Origin: Piper betle
Taxonomy: Eukaryota; Streptophyta; Magnoliopsida; Piperales; Piperaceae
Assembly (NCBI GenBank): GCA_033002965.1
Contig: JAURVB010000002.1
Span: forward strand, 1-64,000
Reading direction: 5' to 3'
DNA length: 64,000 nucleotides
A model generated the notes under the pieces. It worked only from the letters and a program-made list of their open reading frames with translations. It was not told the origin of the DNA and made no database searches. The translations under genes and the position numbers were made by a program. Of this stretch, positions 24,616 to 36,775 are shown one piece after another (within the stretch, counting starts at the first letter, position 1; each line of letters opens with the position of its first letter).

Positions 24616-25915
24616 TTAGTGAAGTGGGTGGTCGTATAAATGGACTTAATTTAAGATTATTATTATTATTATTATTTTATTCATTATTTGCAAAACTTTA
24701 GAGTATAAATGGACCCAAATTGGAGAACATAAAAATTGGTTAATTTTACTTATATATTATTAGTCGCTTGTCATATTCTCAATTGATTTAGATTTTAATA
24801 TACATTTAAATTAACTTAAAATAATATACTTTAATTAAAAATTTTCTATAATGTTTATTTATATTATTTGACTTATATTATAATAGACGTTATTATTTAT
24901 TACAGCCATATATATTAAATCCAATTTTTTAAAATCTTAACATGATTATTTATTAATTAGTCGATATTAATTAATTTGTTAATTTCATAAATTTATTTAC
25001 TTAATAATTATTAAACTTAAAATAAGGTCTGCTTTTAGATGATTTAGATTTCTACTTGCATTTAAACTAATAAAAAGGAAAAATTATAATTTAATTTAAT
25101 TTTATGAATAGAAAATAAAGAATAATATTATAAAATAATTAAAAGACATAGGACAGATCTTAACTAAAAATGACTTTAATTACAAACTAATATTATTTTA
25201 AATATGAAATAAAGGAGAATACTGTAAAATAATTAAAGAAAGACCCTATAGACATGAGTAATTTAGTAAGTTTCACAATTAAAAAATTACATTGATAAAT
25301 AAAATAATAAATAATAAAGGTAATTATAAAATTTTAACATAATCTAATGTTTTTAATTATTTTATCTTAATTATCAAAGTAATTATAATAAAAATTAATT
25401 TCAAAATATCTATAAACTTGTGTATCTTTTAAAAATTCAAAAATATGTCATAATGATGTAAAAAAAAGATAAAATTTGTCAACCTCTTACTATGTACCCT
25501 ACCCTATTTTTAATATATATAAATATTATTTTGTAAAATTTACTAAAATAGGGTTCAAATTAAATATGTAACTTATATAAACTACATAAGGCATAACTCA
25601 TTAATTTTTTCCTTAAAGAAAACGGTGGAAAATTGGTTATATATGGGAGAGCACGTGGGTGACCTACTTTAAAGTAATCATGATTATTTTGTATACCTAC
25701 TTAAATTCAACTATATTTAATTGTAAATAAAATAATAAATGCAAAAGTATTTGTTATATAATATATATTAATTAAAACTACTTTGGAAGGTTAACAATTT
25801 TAAATTTCATGTCATTTATATTATTTTCATGCCAACCAAACACCCTTTAGAAGAAATTATGAGTCAATTTCATAATGAGCCTTGTGATAAATTAGAAGTA
25901 ATGAGGCCTATAAGT
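24616..25915. other. AT-rich intergenic DNA with (ATT)n run
   Basis: An (ATT)n run lies at about 24,657-24,677. The rest is very AT-rich with stops in all frames. No gene or clear repeat termini seen. Confidence 0.5.
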
Positions 25916-25919
25916 TAAC

Positions 25920-27420
25920 CAATAATGCCTTCCAATAATTAGGTATTATTACCAAAGACCTACACGAGCATCAATGTTATTTGAGGAAAACTATATGAAT
26001 GTCGTAGCCTCATGTAATAGTAAAAAATCTATGAATAGAATATAAATAGTCAATTTGAATATCAAATTATTATAACTTTGCATAATATGTTAATGCATTC
26101 TACAATATGCAGAACACACGAAAATACCGATAGGCAAATTGTAGAGTTTATTACCGTAGAGTTTTCTGGCTAATTAAAAGGTTGGTGGGATCACTATTAG
26201 ACCCCATAACAAAGGTACAAAGTTATAAATGCCATAAAATTAGAACCTAGAACATAAAAGCATCAAGAAGTTGTTGTGTATACTTTGATCACTATGATAT
26301 CCCATTTTGTAGGAGATACTTCGGTTATGAAAGAAAGGAGTCAAGAATTGATAATTAGCCTAAAATGCTTGGTTGGATTTACCGTCACTCTTTGATGAAA
26401 GAGTACGAACTCGTCTAATAAATCTTTATAATGGCACCATCCCCTATACCCAATTTACTTTTGAAAAATTAATTAATGATGTACTATCAAAAGGACTAGC
26501 GTTATGTAATGATCTAAATCTTTAAAATCAATTAAAAATTAAAATTTAATGGGGACAAAAAGGAATTGGGACATTCTCTACTCAATTTGGTGTTTGTCCT
26601 TTTTCTTTTCCCTCTAGTTACATTGGTTCTCCACCTAGAAATTCTTTTCGAGGGAAAGGAAGAGGAATAAAGCACAACAAAAAATAAAAACCTAGTACAA
26701 AACTATCTTAACCTTTTAAAAAGAAATCCTATAATACTAAATCCACTAAAAAACCATTAGTTTGTTGGGATTGTGGGAAGAAGGCATACTAGAAATCATT
26801 GTAAAAAAGAAGATTAATGTTGTAGATATCTCTCATGAAGAATAATAAAAATTATTAAATTATTATCAGAATTAAAAGATCATTAGGAGATTTTAGAAGT
26901 AGAAGATTTTGATTTATCAAAATGGATATCTGACAATGATAAAGAAAATGAAGAAAAATATTTGAGAGTGTGATCATTATAAAGTAATTATGTATCTAAA
27001 CAGATTAAGCATTAATGTAATCACAACCCCAGAATCAATTCTCTTTGACCTTATTGATTCCATTTTTTATAAAGAGCAACAGAGACAATTAATAGAAAAA
27101 CTTCTAAAAGCCAGTAAACAAAAGAAACCCAAGCCTCAAATCAATGTTGTAGTAAAACCTTCTTATACAATGTCTAAAGAAAGTAAAACAAGATAAACCA
27201 TTGTCTATTCAAGATTTAAGAACAAAAATCAATGTACTAAAGATTGAACTTGTGCAGTTAAAAAGAAGAATATAAATTTTAAAATTTGGAAATAATAGAA
27301 AAAAATTTGAACAAGAGGATTTGGAAAACATAGAAAACCTGAAAGTTTTTAAAGATTTCGAATTCTAAATAGGTTAATCTTCTAGAAAGAATGAATATTT
27401 GAATATTATTGAACAATCTA
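25920..27420 (+). pseudogene. Endogenous caulimovirid (florendovirus-like), coat-protein side
   Basis: Broken frames on the plus strand translate to pieces of a pararetroviral polyprotein. A coat-protein hallmark, LKGWWDHY, is at about 26,174-26,197. A zinc-knuckle remnant CWDCGKK begins at 26,763, after a Ser/Arg/Lys-rich stretch. An acidic segment (ISDNDKENEEK) follows near 26,920, then a coiled-coil-like Lys/Glu-rich region to about 27,370. There are many in-frame stops and frameshifts, so it is an old, non-functional copy. The sequence is cut at 27,420/27,421 by the LTR of the minus-strand retrotransposon and resumes at 36,154. Assignment to the florendovirus-like group is from motif style, without a search. 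Confidence 0.75.
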
Positions 27421-27707
27421 TGTAACACCCCATTTTGATTCACCCATGAACCAAATCGGAAATGCTATCGGCGACCAAACCATTCGCTAATATACTTGAT
27501 TCGTTAAACTGATCCGCATCTAACTTCGGCATCTCAAGATGGTGATGCAAGCATACAATGCATGAATGGGACACTTAGGTTCTAATGTTGTTTTAAATGG
27601 ATGTTGTGATATGCAATCATGTGCAAAACGAAACAAACACATGAAAAGTTCAAAGAAAATAAATATTTTTAAAACAAAATGGAGAGAGTCTCCTTTCAAC
27701 AACAAAC

Positions 27708-27779
<72 letters not shown>

Positions 27780-30306
27780 AATAACAGTGGAAAAACATAT
27801 CACTAACATAATGTTTTCTTTCAACATTTTCATTCTATTCATTTCTCATCTTTTGAGCCGAGTCTAGATTCCATTACTCAACTTGTTCAATTCTATTCAT
27901 AATTTTCAATCACATGCAAAATATTTTATCAATTCACAGAAATGACTTTCAATTTGCAACATCCAAAGCAATTCATCATTCAACCATATTAATTTCATTC
28001 AACAGGTATATGTGTGCCTATTACATTGCTACTCCTCCGTGGTCCCGACAATGCTCAATCTTCGAGATTCTCACCTACATATATAATAAAAAAATATCAA
28101 TAATGAGTGTTATTGGTCCAGAAATAACTAATTACAATCTAGCACAAGAGAGCTGACTCTCTTGTTAAAAGGAATCATTTTTGTACTTCTCATAGAAACT
28201 CTTATAAGGGCACTAATTAGGAGTCATGGGCCTCAGCTTGACAACATGTCATTCTATCTCATCTCATTCTTTGACACTTTTAAACTATTACTTGTGTAGG
28301 AAAGTCAATTTATATTCCTTCAGCCCTCTATATCCTTTGTATCACTCCTGGCCCTGAGAACAGAAGCCGAGTACTCTTAGGCATGCGCCTTCAGTACCCT
28401 TTAAAACCACAAATCTAGACATGTGATACATTGCAGTACCCATAAACGTCCACACTTCTTCAAGTTTGAGGAACTCAAAAGTGGAGTTGTTAGGATCCCT
28501 CGGGAATGGAATGGCCCGCTCACTAATCAAGAGCCCACTTTGACTGGCATGCGCCTGCTTGGATAGCGTGGTTGTCGATTTTCCCTTGTCTCACATCTCA
28601 CTGAAAACTCAATAAAACTACATGTAGATAGGCTTGAGTAGGAATTGTAATATAGCAGGCCCGAAGGCATCGTGATCTAGATCTAAGTTTTTGAAAACAA
28701 ACTCGAGGGATCTCATCTTCGAGGGTTATTAATCCAGAAATTCGTGTGACTAATGGGAGTAGGATGCGATAAATCTACCATTCGACATGTCTGCTTACTT
28801 GTTAAAAATAAATCGTTATAGAGTAAAGAAGTCAAACTAGAAGCGAGCCCTAAACGAGCTCGTAGAAGCTCCAATCGCGTCCATGCGCCTAGGTAGCGAG
28901 GTCCTACTCCATACCTACACATCAAAACTAAAAACTAATACCCTCTATGATGCATTCACACATCCAACATCACACGCACATCAATGCACTCATCATATCA
29001 AATCACACACATCAATCCACGTCCAAATTTCTAGGCTACGTTGCATTTGATTAATAATAAATGCTTAATTTATTTAATTTGTTCCTTAGCATTTATTTTA
29101 ATACAATTCAAATCACACAATTCATTTTTATTTACAATAAAAATATTTATAACATCAATTACTCAAATCCTAGCATGTTGTGCTAATAATTATTACTTAT
29201 AAGTAATTAGGTCGGAGTTAATTATACCTCACGTCATCGGCAATCAACGACCACCAGAGTTTGTTGCGCGGTTCGAGATTCGAATTTGGCATCCAGCGGT
29301 GTTCGAAGTTTGATCAAGTTCGATCGGATGAACTTGGTGAAAATCTGGCCATTTTCGGCGAATTTCAGTGAATCCGGTTTTTTGGCAGTTTTTGACGGTT
29401 TTCCAGTGGCCTTCCGGCAATTTTTCGACGACCTTTCCGGCAAGGCAATCAGGTCTATGGGTCGGCACCGGCTCGGCGAGCTCGACCCGATTGTAGTGGT
29501 GGTGAGGGTGGCAGCGGGAGTGACGATCGCTGGCTGCCGTGTCAAGTCGGCCAAGGGTCAGTCGCTTGTCTGATTGGCCCTTACCTATCCTCAGTGACGG
29601 CCCTCGTTATGGAGGAAAACTCTTGGGCGACTTGGGAGTGTGTCGGTGGAACGGCGGTGGTGGAGCGGTGCCGCTGGCGGCAAATTGGCATCATGACGCA
29701 CAGTGCTAGGGCGCGATGTCGAGATATCATTGAGACCAGGTGGCGACCGGGAAAGCTGGGGACGGTGTGGCGACAACTTGGCAGAGTCAGTTGGCGGCAG
29801 TGCGGTGGCCAAACGGGGTGTCAACGGTGACAAGGGGGCGGCGACGGGGAAGGAGAGTGTCGTGTTATAAAGCAATTTCGTGAATATAAATTGACTCGAC
29901 TCCGACTCGAGTAAAAAATAATAACTAACTTGTAATAAATTCTAAAAAATATCCAAAAAATAGGAGAAAATCCCATAAAATATAATACACACCATAACAT
30001 CAAAATGGCATGTTCCATAACTAATAACCCACCCAAAGTGCTCTATAACACTTCCAAATGCGTTATTCAGATTAAAAATAATTCTACGATTAAATACATT
30101 AAAAAATAATTGCATGTTGTCATATAATCTGATAACTCATTTCTCGCCATTTTTCTGACATCATCTTACAATACTCGGGTACATTTGACCCTCATCACTC
30201 ATAGTGCATGACTGACCTCAGCTCAGCACGCGAGTCATGAAACTAACTTAACTCAAACTGACTGGTTTGCTGATGTAAAACTCTGACTTAAGTCATGGGT
30301 TTTACA
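27421..30306 (-). repeat. 3' LTR of the nested gypsy element (2,886 bp)
   Basis: In plus orientation it runs from tgtaacacccc to gggttttaca, i.e. TG...CA ends. It contains the same landmarks as the other LTRs in this window: a gtgttattggtccag word near 28,108, aatggcccgctcact (28,510), gttattaatccag (28,724), and a GC-rich block at 29,220-29,870. A (CA)n(TA)n microsatellite lies at 27,710-27,777. Confidence 0.85.
27710..27777. repeat. (CA)n(TA)n compound microsatellite
   Basis: About 33 bases of CA repeats run straight into about 33 bases of TA repeats within the 3' LTR. The partner LTR has only a TA run at the same place (35,759-35,791). Confidence 0.9.
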
Positions 30307-30318
30307 ACCTTCCCTCCT
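30307..30318 (-). promoter_or_regulatory. Polypurine tract next to the 3' LTR
   Basis: On the minus strand the bases aggagggaaggt directly precede the LTR start TGTAAAACCC. This is the classic position and composition of a plus-strand priming tract and fixes the element's orientation. Confidence 0.75.
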
Positions 30319-30505
30319 CAAAAAATTTTGTCCTCAAAATTTTACCCAAGGAAGTTTCAAACTCATCCATAATCTGAAAGAGGTAAGTCTCAGCTAGAGT
30401 AACTGGTTGTGAAACTGATTGCTCAAGTATCTCTGGGTATTGCTTTCTCATCGTATATTCACATTCCCACATTGATTCTTCAATTCCTTGTCGAGCCTAT
30501 TGCAC

Positions 30506-31700
30506 TCATATTAGGGGCACTTCTGTTTTTCGGAGAATCTTCACTCGGCGATCTACAATTTTAACTATATCTTTTGGATATGTCAGGTTTGGTTGCAGCT
30601 CTATCTCTCTAAAACTGACAACATGAGAGTTGTTCAAATGGTATGCCTTCAGCAATGACATATGGAAGACATTGTGCATAGCTGATAGATGAAGGGGCAA
30701 TGCTAGCCTATAAGCCACTGGTCCAACACGCTCAATCACATCAAATGTCCGATATATTGCGATCCGAGTTTCCCTCGCATCCCGAATCTCACGTTTCCCT
30801 TAGTCGGAGAGGCCTTCAAGAAAACGTGATCGCCTAATGCGAAATGAACCTCATGTCTGCGCTGGTCAGTATAACTTTTTTGTCTGTCCTGAGCTAACCT
30901 CATTGTCTTCTTGATCCGCATTACGACTTCCTATGTCTGCTAGATCATTTTTTACCCAACTACTACTGGTTCGCTTCCCTATACCCAACATACTCGGGAT
31001 CGACATGGTCTGCCGTATAGTGCCTCGAATGGTGTCATTCCTATCATTGCCTGGTAACTATTGTTGTAGAACTCCACTAGAGGTAAATGCTCTTCCCAAC
31101 TTCCTTTGAAGTCTAGAATGCATGCGCATAGCAAATCTTCCAGGATCTATATGGTTCTCTCAGCTTGCTCATCTATTTGAGGGTGATAAATTGTGTTGAA
31201 TCTTGACTAGGTGTCCATAGCTGCCTGGAAAGCTTTCTGAAATTAAGATGTGAACCTTGGATCCCAATTTGATGTGATATCCCATGGCACTCCATGTAGC
31301 CTAACTATCTGGTCTCTGTACAACATGGCCAAAATGGTTAATGGGTAATCCATCCTGATTGGTATAAAGTGTGCATTTTTGTGAGTTGATCTACCATGAC
31401 CCATATTACATCCTTCTGTTGGCGGTTCCTAGGCAAACCAACTATAAAGTTGTACGCTATGCTCTCCCACTTCTACTCTAGGGTATCCAATGCCTGTAGT
31501 ATTCCACCAGGATGTACGTACTCGGCTTTCACTTGTTGGCACACCAAACATCTAGCTATTATGTCATATACCTCTCTTCATTCCTGACCACCAATATGTT
31601 CGTCGAACGTCGTGGTACATCTTCACTTTACCTAGATGCACTAAGCATTTCAACGTGTGAACTTTGTGAAGAATTGTACTTCAAAATCTAGGATACTCTG
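30506..31700 (-). pseudogene. Integrase remnant of the gypsy element
   Basis: In broken minus-strand frames: an H2C2-type segment (YHDVRRTYWWSGMKR) near 31,600, a core remnant (TSNWDPRFTS) near 31,250-31,280, a QAERTI..ILEDLL segment then [14 protein letters not shown] near 31,080-31,170, [10 protein letters not shown] near 31,010, and a C-terminal part with GPVAYRLALPLHLSAMHNVF then HMSLLKAYHL at about 30,640-30,730. The catalytic Asp of the SDRD-type motif reads Asn (codon 31,267-31,269). Several stops interrupt it. Confidence 0.8.
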
Positions 31701-31829
31701 GAACATTTGGCACAAATAGTCAACCTTTAAGTCTGACTATCCCATCAGCATCTCTGGCCAATTCCTGGTGTGTTCTTTGTTCCAACCATTGCTTCAACTT
31801 TGATCTGCTTCCTATGCAACCGTGATCTA

Positions 31830-33100
31830 TTCAAGCACATTCGGTTGAATAGTCAATCATGCTATCATTCCTACCAATTGTCTCTGGCCTAGCACAGTGG
31901 GTCAATGACATTACTGCCAATCTTACAAAGCCTTGTACTGGCTTTTTGCTCAAAGCATTTACTACCACATTTGCTTTGCCCTCGTGGTACACTATGTCGA
32001 TCTCATAGTATGATAACCTCTCTAACCATCTTCTCTGCTTATTTTTCAAACCCTTCTGCATGAAGATATATTTCAGACTCTGGTAATTAGTCAAGAGTTC
32101 AAAAGATGTTTCATATAAGTAATGCTTACATATCCTGAGAGCGAATATGACTGGTGTGAGCTCTAGGTTGTGTGCAGGATACTCCTTCCTAGTCAGTCGT
32201 CCATATGAACCGTTCCTTCTTCCTAGTCAACCATGTAAGAGGGACTATGGAAGAGAAACCCTGACTGAACTGTATGTAGTATCCAACTAGGTCTAGGAAA
32301 CTCTAAACTTCTGTAGGTATCTTCGGTTGTTCCCACTATACTACTACTTCTATCTTAACTAGATCTATAGAGATACCTGTTGTTGGATGATATGGCCAAG
32401 AAAGTTCACTTTTGACAACCAAAAACTTCACTTCAAAAATTTCCATTACAATCTATGCTCTCTCAGTGTCTGCAATACAATGTTCAGATGTTGCTCATGC
32501 TCTTCCCTGGATGAAGAATATACTATTATGTTATCTACAAAGGTATGACCAAAAACTCGTAGTGGCCATATATAGTCCTGAATGTAGTCATTGGGATGTC
32601 TTCTGCCCTAATCTTCAACTAATAGTATCTTAACCTCAAATCAATCTTCGAGAAGATGACTGCCAAGCTCAAATGATCGAATAGATCATCAATGCGAGGA
32701 AGAGGGCATCTATTCTTAATAGTTACAATGTTTGGCATACTGTAATCGATGCATAAATGCTTGCTTGCAACCTTCTTCCTCACGAATAGCATTGGTGTCC
32801 CCATAGAGAGACACTCAGTTTGATGAATTCTTGATCCAACAGCATCTGTAACTATTCCTTGAGTTCCTTGAGTTCAAGAGGTGCCATTTTGTACGGAGCT
32901 CTAGAGATTGGTGTTGTGCCTGACATCAACTCAATGGCAAGGTCTACTTCTCTGTCTGGTGGCAATCAAGTAATCTCATCTTGAAATACATCAGTGAATT
33001 CTTTGACCACTGGAATCTGTTTAATGCTTGTCCTCTCCCTTGAACCACTCTGCTCGGCCAAAACTAATGTGCCATTATCATCTCACTGCCTCGATTTAGT
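31830..33100 (-). pseudogene. Reverse transcriptase and RNase H remnant of the gypsy element
   Basis: The RT fingers/palm part reads [20 protein letters not shown] with [12 protein letters not shown] and FSKIDLR at 32,619-32,800. The catalytic box reads TFVDNIIVYS near 32,515-32,545, with Asn (codon 32,530-32,532) where the family has Asp. RNase H is seen as SLKYIFMQKGL..RRWLERL..YHEGKANVVVNALSKKP at 31,935-32,085. There the usual catalytic Asp of the ADALS-type motif is Asn (31,957-31,959). Stops and small frameshifts occur between segments. Confidence 0.85.
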
Positions 33101-33299
33101 TGTTTCACTGCATTCTAATAAGATATTCATCCTTGTTCTCTATCTCTGCCCTAAACTTGGAAGAAAAAGTGGCATCTTTCGTGACAAAAAGTCACCATCT
33201 TTCTTTGGCAATCTATCATGGCTCCTTGCTTGGACATTTAGTTCATTCCAAATATCACAAATTCTTGTAGCTGGAATAATATTAAATCGGCTACAAGTT

Positions 33300-33480
33300 T
33301 CATTGTTGAATCTCAACAGGGGCATTACTCACACACCCGTCCGTAGCTATCACACTATCGACAGGAGTGGACATTAATAGTGAATGTCCTAACTATTCTA
33401 TCTTACATTCAATTCTACTTGTGTGCGTGTATGAAATAAATGAGTGCGTGCAACTAGAATCAAATAAGACTCATATAGGT
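33300..33480 (-). pseudogene. Aspartic protease remnant (C-terminal part)
   Basis: One minus-strand frame reads MSTPVDSVIATDGC at about 33,330-33,372. This is the segment found after the active site in gypsy proteases. The active-site triad itself is not recognisable. Confidence 0.5.
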
Positions 33481-33839
33481 ACAAAGCCTACTAAAAGTGT
33501 ACCATCACGATTGTTGTGTCCTCAAGTGCCTCGACCATTGTGGTTGCATACATCCTCACTGGCTGTTGTTGTACTAGACCATGAGCTGCTACAGATGGTA
33601 ATGCTTATTTCTGGTCCCTCTGATTCTAAGTTGGCGGTGCCTGTTGTTTACCCCTTTGTTATCTAGCTTGCCCTGCAACCATATACCCTCTCTAATTCTA
33701 TCCCCCCTACTGTTGTCTCAGTGGCTATTGGTCTCCACCTCTCTTGCCTTGACCTTGGCCCTATTGGCCTCTTTGCTTTTGCTGATATTGTGGAGTGTTG
33801 AGGCATTGGAAGTGTTGACTACTGGTTCTGGCCAGTTGG

Positions 33840-35209
33840 ATCAGTTGCACCTCTATGCCCTGGCTGACCGCAACTATAGCATGAGTTAGTGCCTACTCTG
33901 CACTCTGCAGCTTGATGTCTTGCCTAACCGCATCTATAACATGCATTCGTGCTTGTTCTACACTCACCTCCATGACGACGTTTACAATTCTGATAGAAAG
34001 GTAGTTTGTTGCCCTAAACTTAGCCATCCATAGCCCTCATAGCAACTAGTGCATCTAGTCTCTGTTGTGCTACCTGCTCGAGCTAAAACGACCTTGGATT
34101 TTGCTACCTCTGATCAAATTCTCGATGATGTCAAGAAGCTATAACTCATTCTACCTCACTTGCAGAGTTCACTACTTTACCAAAGGTGGCAAACTTTCTA
34201 TCCGAATTGGCCATCCTGATCTCATAATGGAGGCCTTCATAAAAGCGCTCAAACCTTGTTCCTTTAGTTGGAACCAAATCCGGCGCAAATTTTTCTAAAG
34301 CTCTAAATCTGGTCTCATATTGCACCACTATCATGGGACCTTGCTTCAACGTCTAAAGTTCCCTGTTCTTTCTTTTCCTAACATCTGGCAGAAAATACTT
34401 GCCATCGAACTCATCTATGAAGTCTTTCCAAGTGATGTCATGAGGTTGTCAGTGGGCAAATGCGAAATTCTGCAATGAATCCCACCATATTTTGGCTTCA
34501 TCTTGGAATGCACCGTTAATGATGCATACACTGTGCTCCATTGGGCATGTCATACTACCAAACACTCCTATGGCTAATGATATCCACACAAATGCCTCTT
34601 CTACAACCAACTTCCCAAAGAATGGTCATCCACCATTCTTCACGAGCCTTTCATACAACCACAGTTACAAATTCCTGATATTTGCTGATCTGTTAGACCC
34701 TTCTCCTTGCTCATACTACGAAAACTGTGGTCTTGAACCTATTGGTACACTGTCAAATCATGCAACTTCACTTCCACATGCAGTGTGTCCGCTACTTGCT
34801 ACTATGGGTCCATTGACACCTGGTCCCATTCTTGAATTGATGAGTCGTTGTTGGAGTAGTCATTTGTGGCAGCGGTGGAGGGTCCATGGGAACTGCTGGT
34901 TCTCCTCATGCCTCATCATCCACTATTGGTCTCTTCTCAGCTCTAGCTACCGAGAAGGCTATCTGTCTAAGCTCTCTCCTGAATTCCTCTTGGTTTTGCT
35001 GCATCTGTATTTGAACCTCAGACCAATTCGGCAATCATTGCATCTCTCTCATGTCGACTAATGCTACTGCAATGACTATCATGGCAACGACTCTCACTAC
35101 GTCGACTAACTGAGAATGACACATTGGTCTCTCCTAGTGGCATGATAGTCCTCAGTCGACTTGATGTTATGTCACTATGACCATGACCAGGACTGTCATG
35201 TCTGGGCAA
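33840..35209 (-). pseudogene. gag remnant of the gypsy element
   Basis: A Retrotrans_gag-type segment reads YETRFRALEKFAPDLV then RFYEGLHYEI at 34,180-34,330. Downstream, at about 33,840-33,990, are decayed CCHC knuckles (CYRCG..RHQAAEC and CYSCGQPGHR). An N-terminal region rich in His, Ser and Arg lies near 35,020-35,209. The long plus-strand frame at 34,492-35,061 is a shadow of this region. Confidence 0.7.
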
Positions 35210-35426
35210 TGAGGGGATGGGGTCCTAATCTGCATCCTACGAGTTTGTTTCACCATCCTGCTAATAAACCCTACTCTAACATGAACACACTCTCACACCA
35301 CTAATCAGTAAGAAAATCTGCAAACAAAATATTAATACAAAAATATAACCTGCCACCACAACTCGGAACAACTTTTGTACACATGTAACTTGTAATAAAT
35401 ATACCATCTTAATCAACCAAGGGTTA

Positions 35427-35438
35427 ACTCTAATATCA
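35427..35438 (-). promoter_or_regulatory. Primer binding site of the gypsy element
   Basis: On the minus strand tgatattagagt lies four bases inside the 5' LTR end. It resembles the initiator tRNA-Met complement TGGTATCAGAGC with a few transitions. Confidence 0.55.
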
Positions 35439-35442
35439 AGAC

Positions 35443-35752
35443 TACAACACCCTATTTCGGTTCACCCGTGAACCATTCTAGAAATGCTACAAGAGACTAA
35501 ACTGTTCGCTAATCTACTTGATTTGGTTAAGCTCGATCTGGATTTAACCTCAGCATCTTAAGAGGGTGATCCAAGCATACAATGCATGAATGAGATGCTT
35601 AGGTTTTAAGATTGTTCTAAATGGATGCTATGATGCACAATCATGCACAAAACAAAACAAACATGTGAAAATTTCAAACAAATAACTATTTTTAAAATAA
35701 AACGGATAGTGTCTCCCCTAAAAGTGCAGTAGGTACCACCCTATCAATAACA

Positions 35753-35793
<41 letters not shown>

Positions 35794-36153
35794 AATAATA
35801 GCAGAAAAATATATGACTAACATGATGTTTTCTTTCAACATTTTCATTCTATTTATTTCTGATCTTCTGAGTTGAGTCTAGATTCTATTGCACCACTTGT
35901 TCAGTTCTATTCATAATTTTCAATCATATGCAAAATATTTTATCAATTCACAGAAATGACATTCAATTTGCATCATCCAAAGCTAGTAATGACCCGATTG
36001 TGGTGGTGGTGAGGGCAACAATGGCGACAACGATCACCGGCGGTGGCGTTAAGTCGGCTAGGGGTTGGTCGCTTGTCCGATTGGCCCCTGGTAGGCTTGA
36101 CACGCGGTGCTAGGGTGCAGCGTCAAGGCATCATGGAGGCCGGGAAAGCAGGA
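35443..36153 (-). repeat. 5' LTR of the gypsy element, internally deleted and truncated
   Basis: It starts tacaacaccctatttcgg, matching 27,421 onward, and follows that LTR to about 35,983. There it jumps to sequence matching 29,488, a loss of about 1.5 kb. A second loss of about 110 bases is near 36,090. It stops at about 36,153, where the homologue continues for about 550 bases, so the outer LTR end is gone. Confidence 0.75.
35759..35791. repeat. (TA)n microsatellite in the 5' LTR
   Basis: A TA run at the position of the compound microsatellite in the partner LTR, here without the CA part. Confidence 0.85.
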
Positions 36154-36775
36154 AACCCTTCAAGATACATATATTGAAGTGATATTAGGAAACCTTTTCA
36201 CTATCCTAATTGAACCTTTCATCATAGATGATGAAGAAATTAATACAAATCTTAAGGGGAAAAAATGTAACTTTCAAGTTAATTTTCCCCAAAAGACAAA
36301 CTTTAATTTCTTCACCTAAAGAAAGGTACTGTAAGAAAAAGTAAAAAGTGCTCATATTAATTTTGTTAAGGAAGAAGTACAAATCCTTAATATTCAAAAG
36401 AATCTAGATTTTGTAGAAAATCAACAAAAAATAAAATCATTCCAAAAGAAATTTGAAGAAGAATTATGTAAAGATTTCCTTACTATTTTCTTGAAAAGAA
36501 CAAAACATAAAGTTTCACTTCCTTGAGAAAAATCTTTCCATGAAAATTAAATACAAACAAAAGCTAAACCAATACAAATGAACAAGGAATTCGGGGTTTA
36601 CTATCAGCATGAAATACAAGATTTACATAATAAAAATTTAATTAGACCTAGTAAATCACGATGGTCTTGCTCAACATTCTACTTATACAAAACCTCATAT
36701 TGAGAGTGAAGACCTCAAAGATTAGTCGTAAGTTATAAACTTTTACATAAACTCGTACAATGGGTAAGATATCTT
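36154..36775 (+). pseudogene. Endogenous caulimovirid, protease end and RT start
   Basis: The plus-strand frame at about 36,160-36,318 carries the post-protease segment (EVILGNLFTILIEPF). Further on, broken frames give a Lys/Glu-rich linker and then the N-terminal part of a pararetroviral RT (KPIQMNKEFG near 36,565, SRWSCSTFY at 36,657-36,683, and a VVSYKLLHK remnant near 36,730). It continues the pararetrovirus seen at 25,920-27,420 in the same orientation. The protease active-site region between the halves is missing. There are several stops; it is clearly non-functional. Confidence 0.7.

Larger units (their letters stand above)
27421..36153 (-). mobile_element. Ty3/gypsy retrotransposon, Tekay/chromovirus-like, degenerate
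   Basis: This is a nested, minus-oriented LTR retrotransposon. On its left is the 3' LTR (27,421-30,306), next a polypurine tract, then integrase, RNase H, RT, protease and gag remnants reading leftward from about 35,210. A tRNA-Met-type primer site (35,427-35,438) and a deleted 5' LTR (35,443-36,153) follow. The order gag-PR-RT-RH-IN and the integrase C-terminal style place it in the Tekay/Del chromovirus group. Numerous stops and frameshifts make it immobile. It sits inside an endogenous pararetrovirus. Confidence 0.85.

Noticed and set aside
27520..27784. Frames with runs of Tyr-Ile and Cys-Val, and Thr-His, residues
   Set aside because: Translations of the (CA)n(TA)n microsatellite in the 3' LTR.
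34492..35061. A 189-codon plus-strand frame
   Set aside because: It is antisense to the gag region of the minus-strand gypsy element and has no domain of its own.
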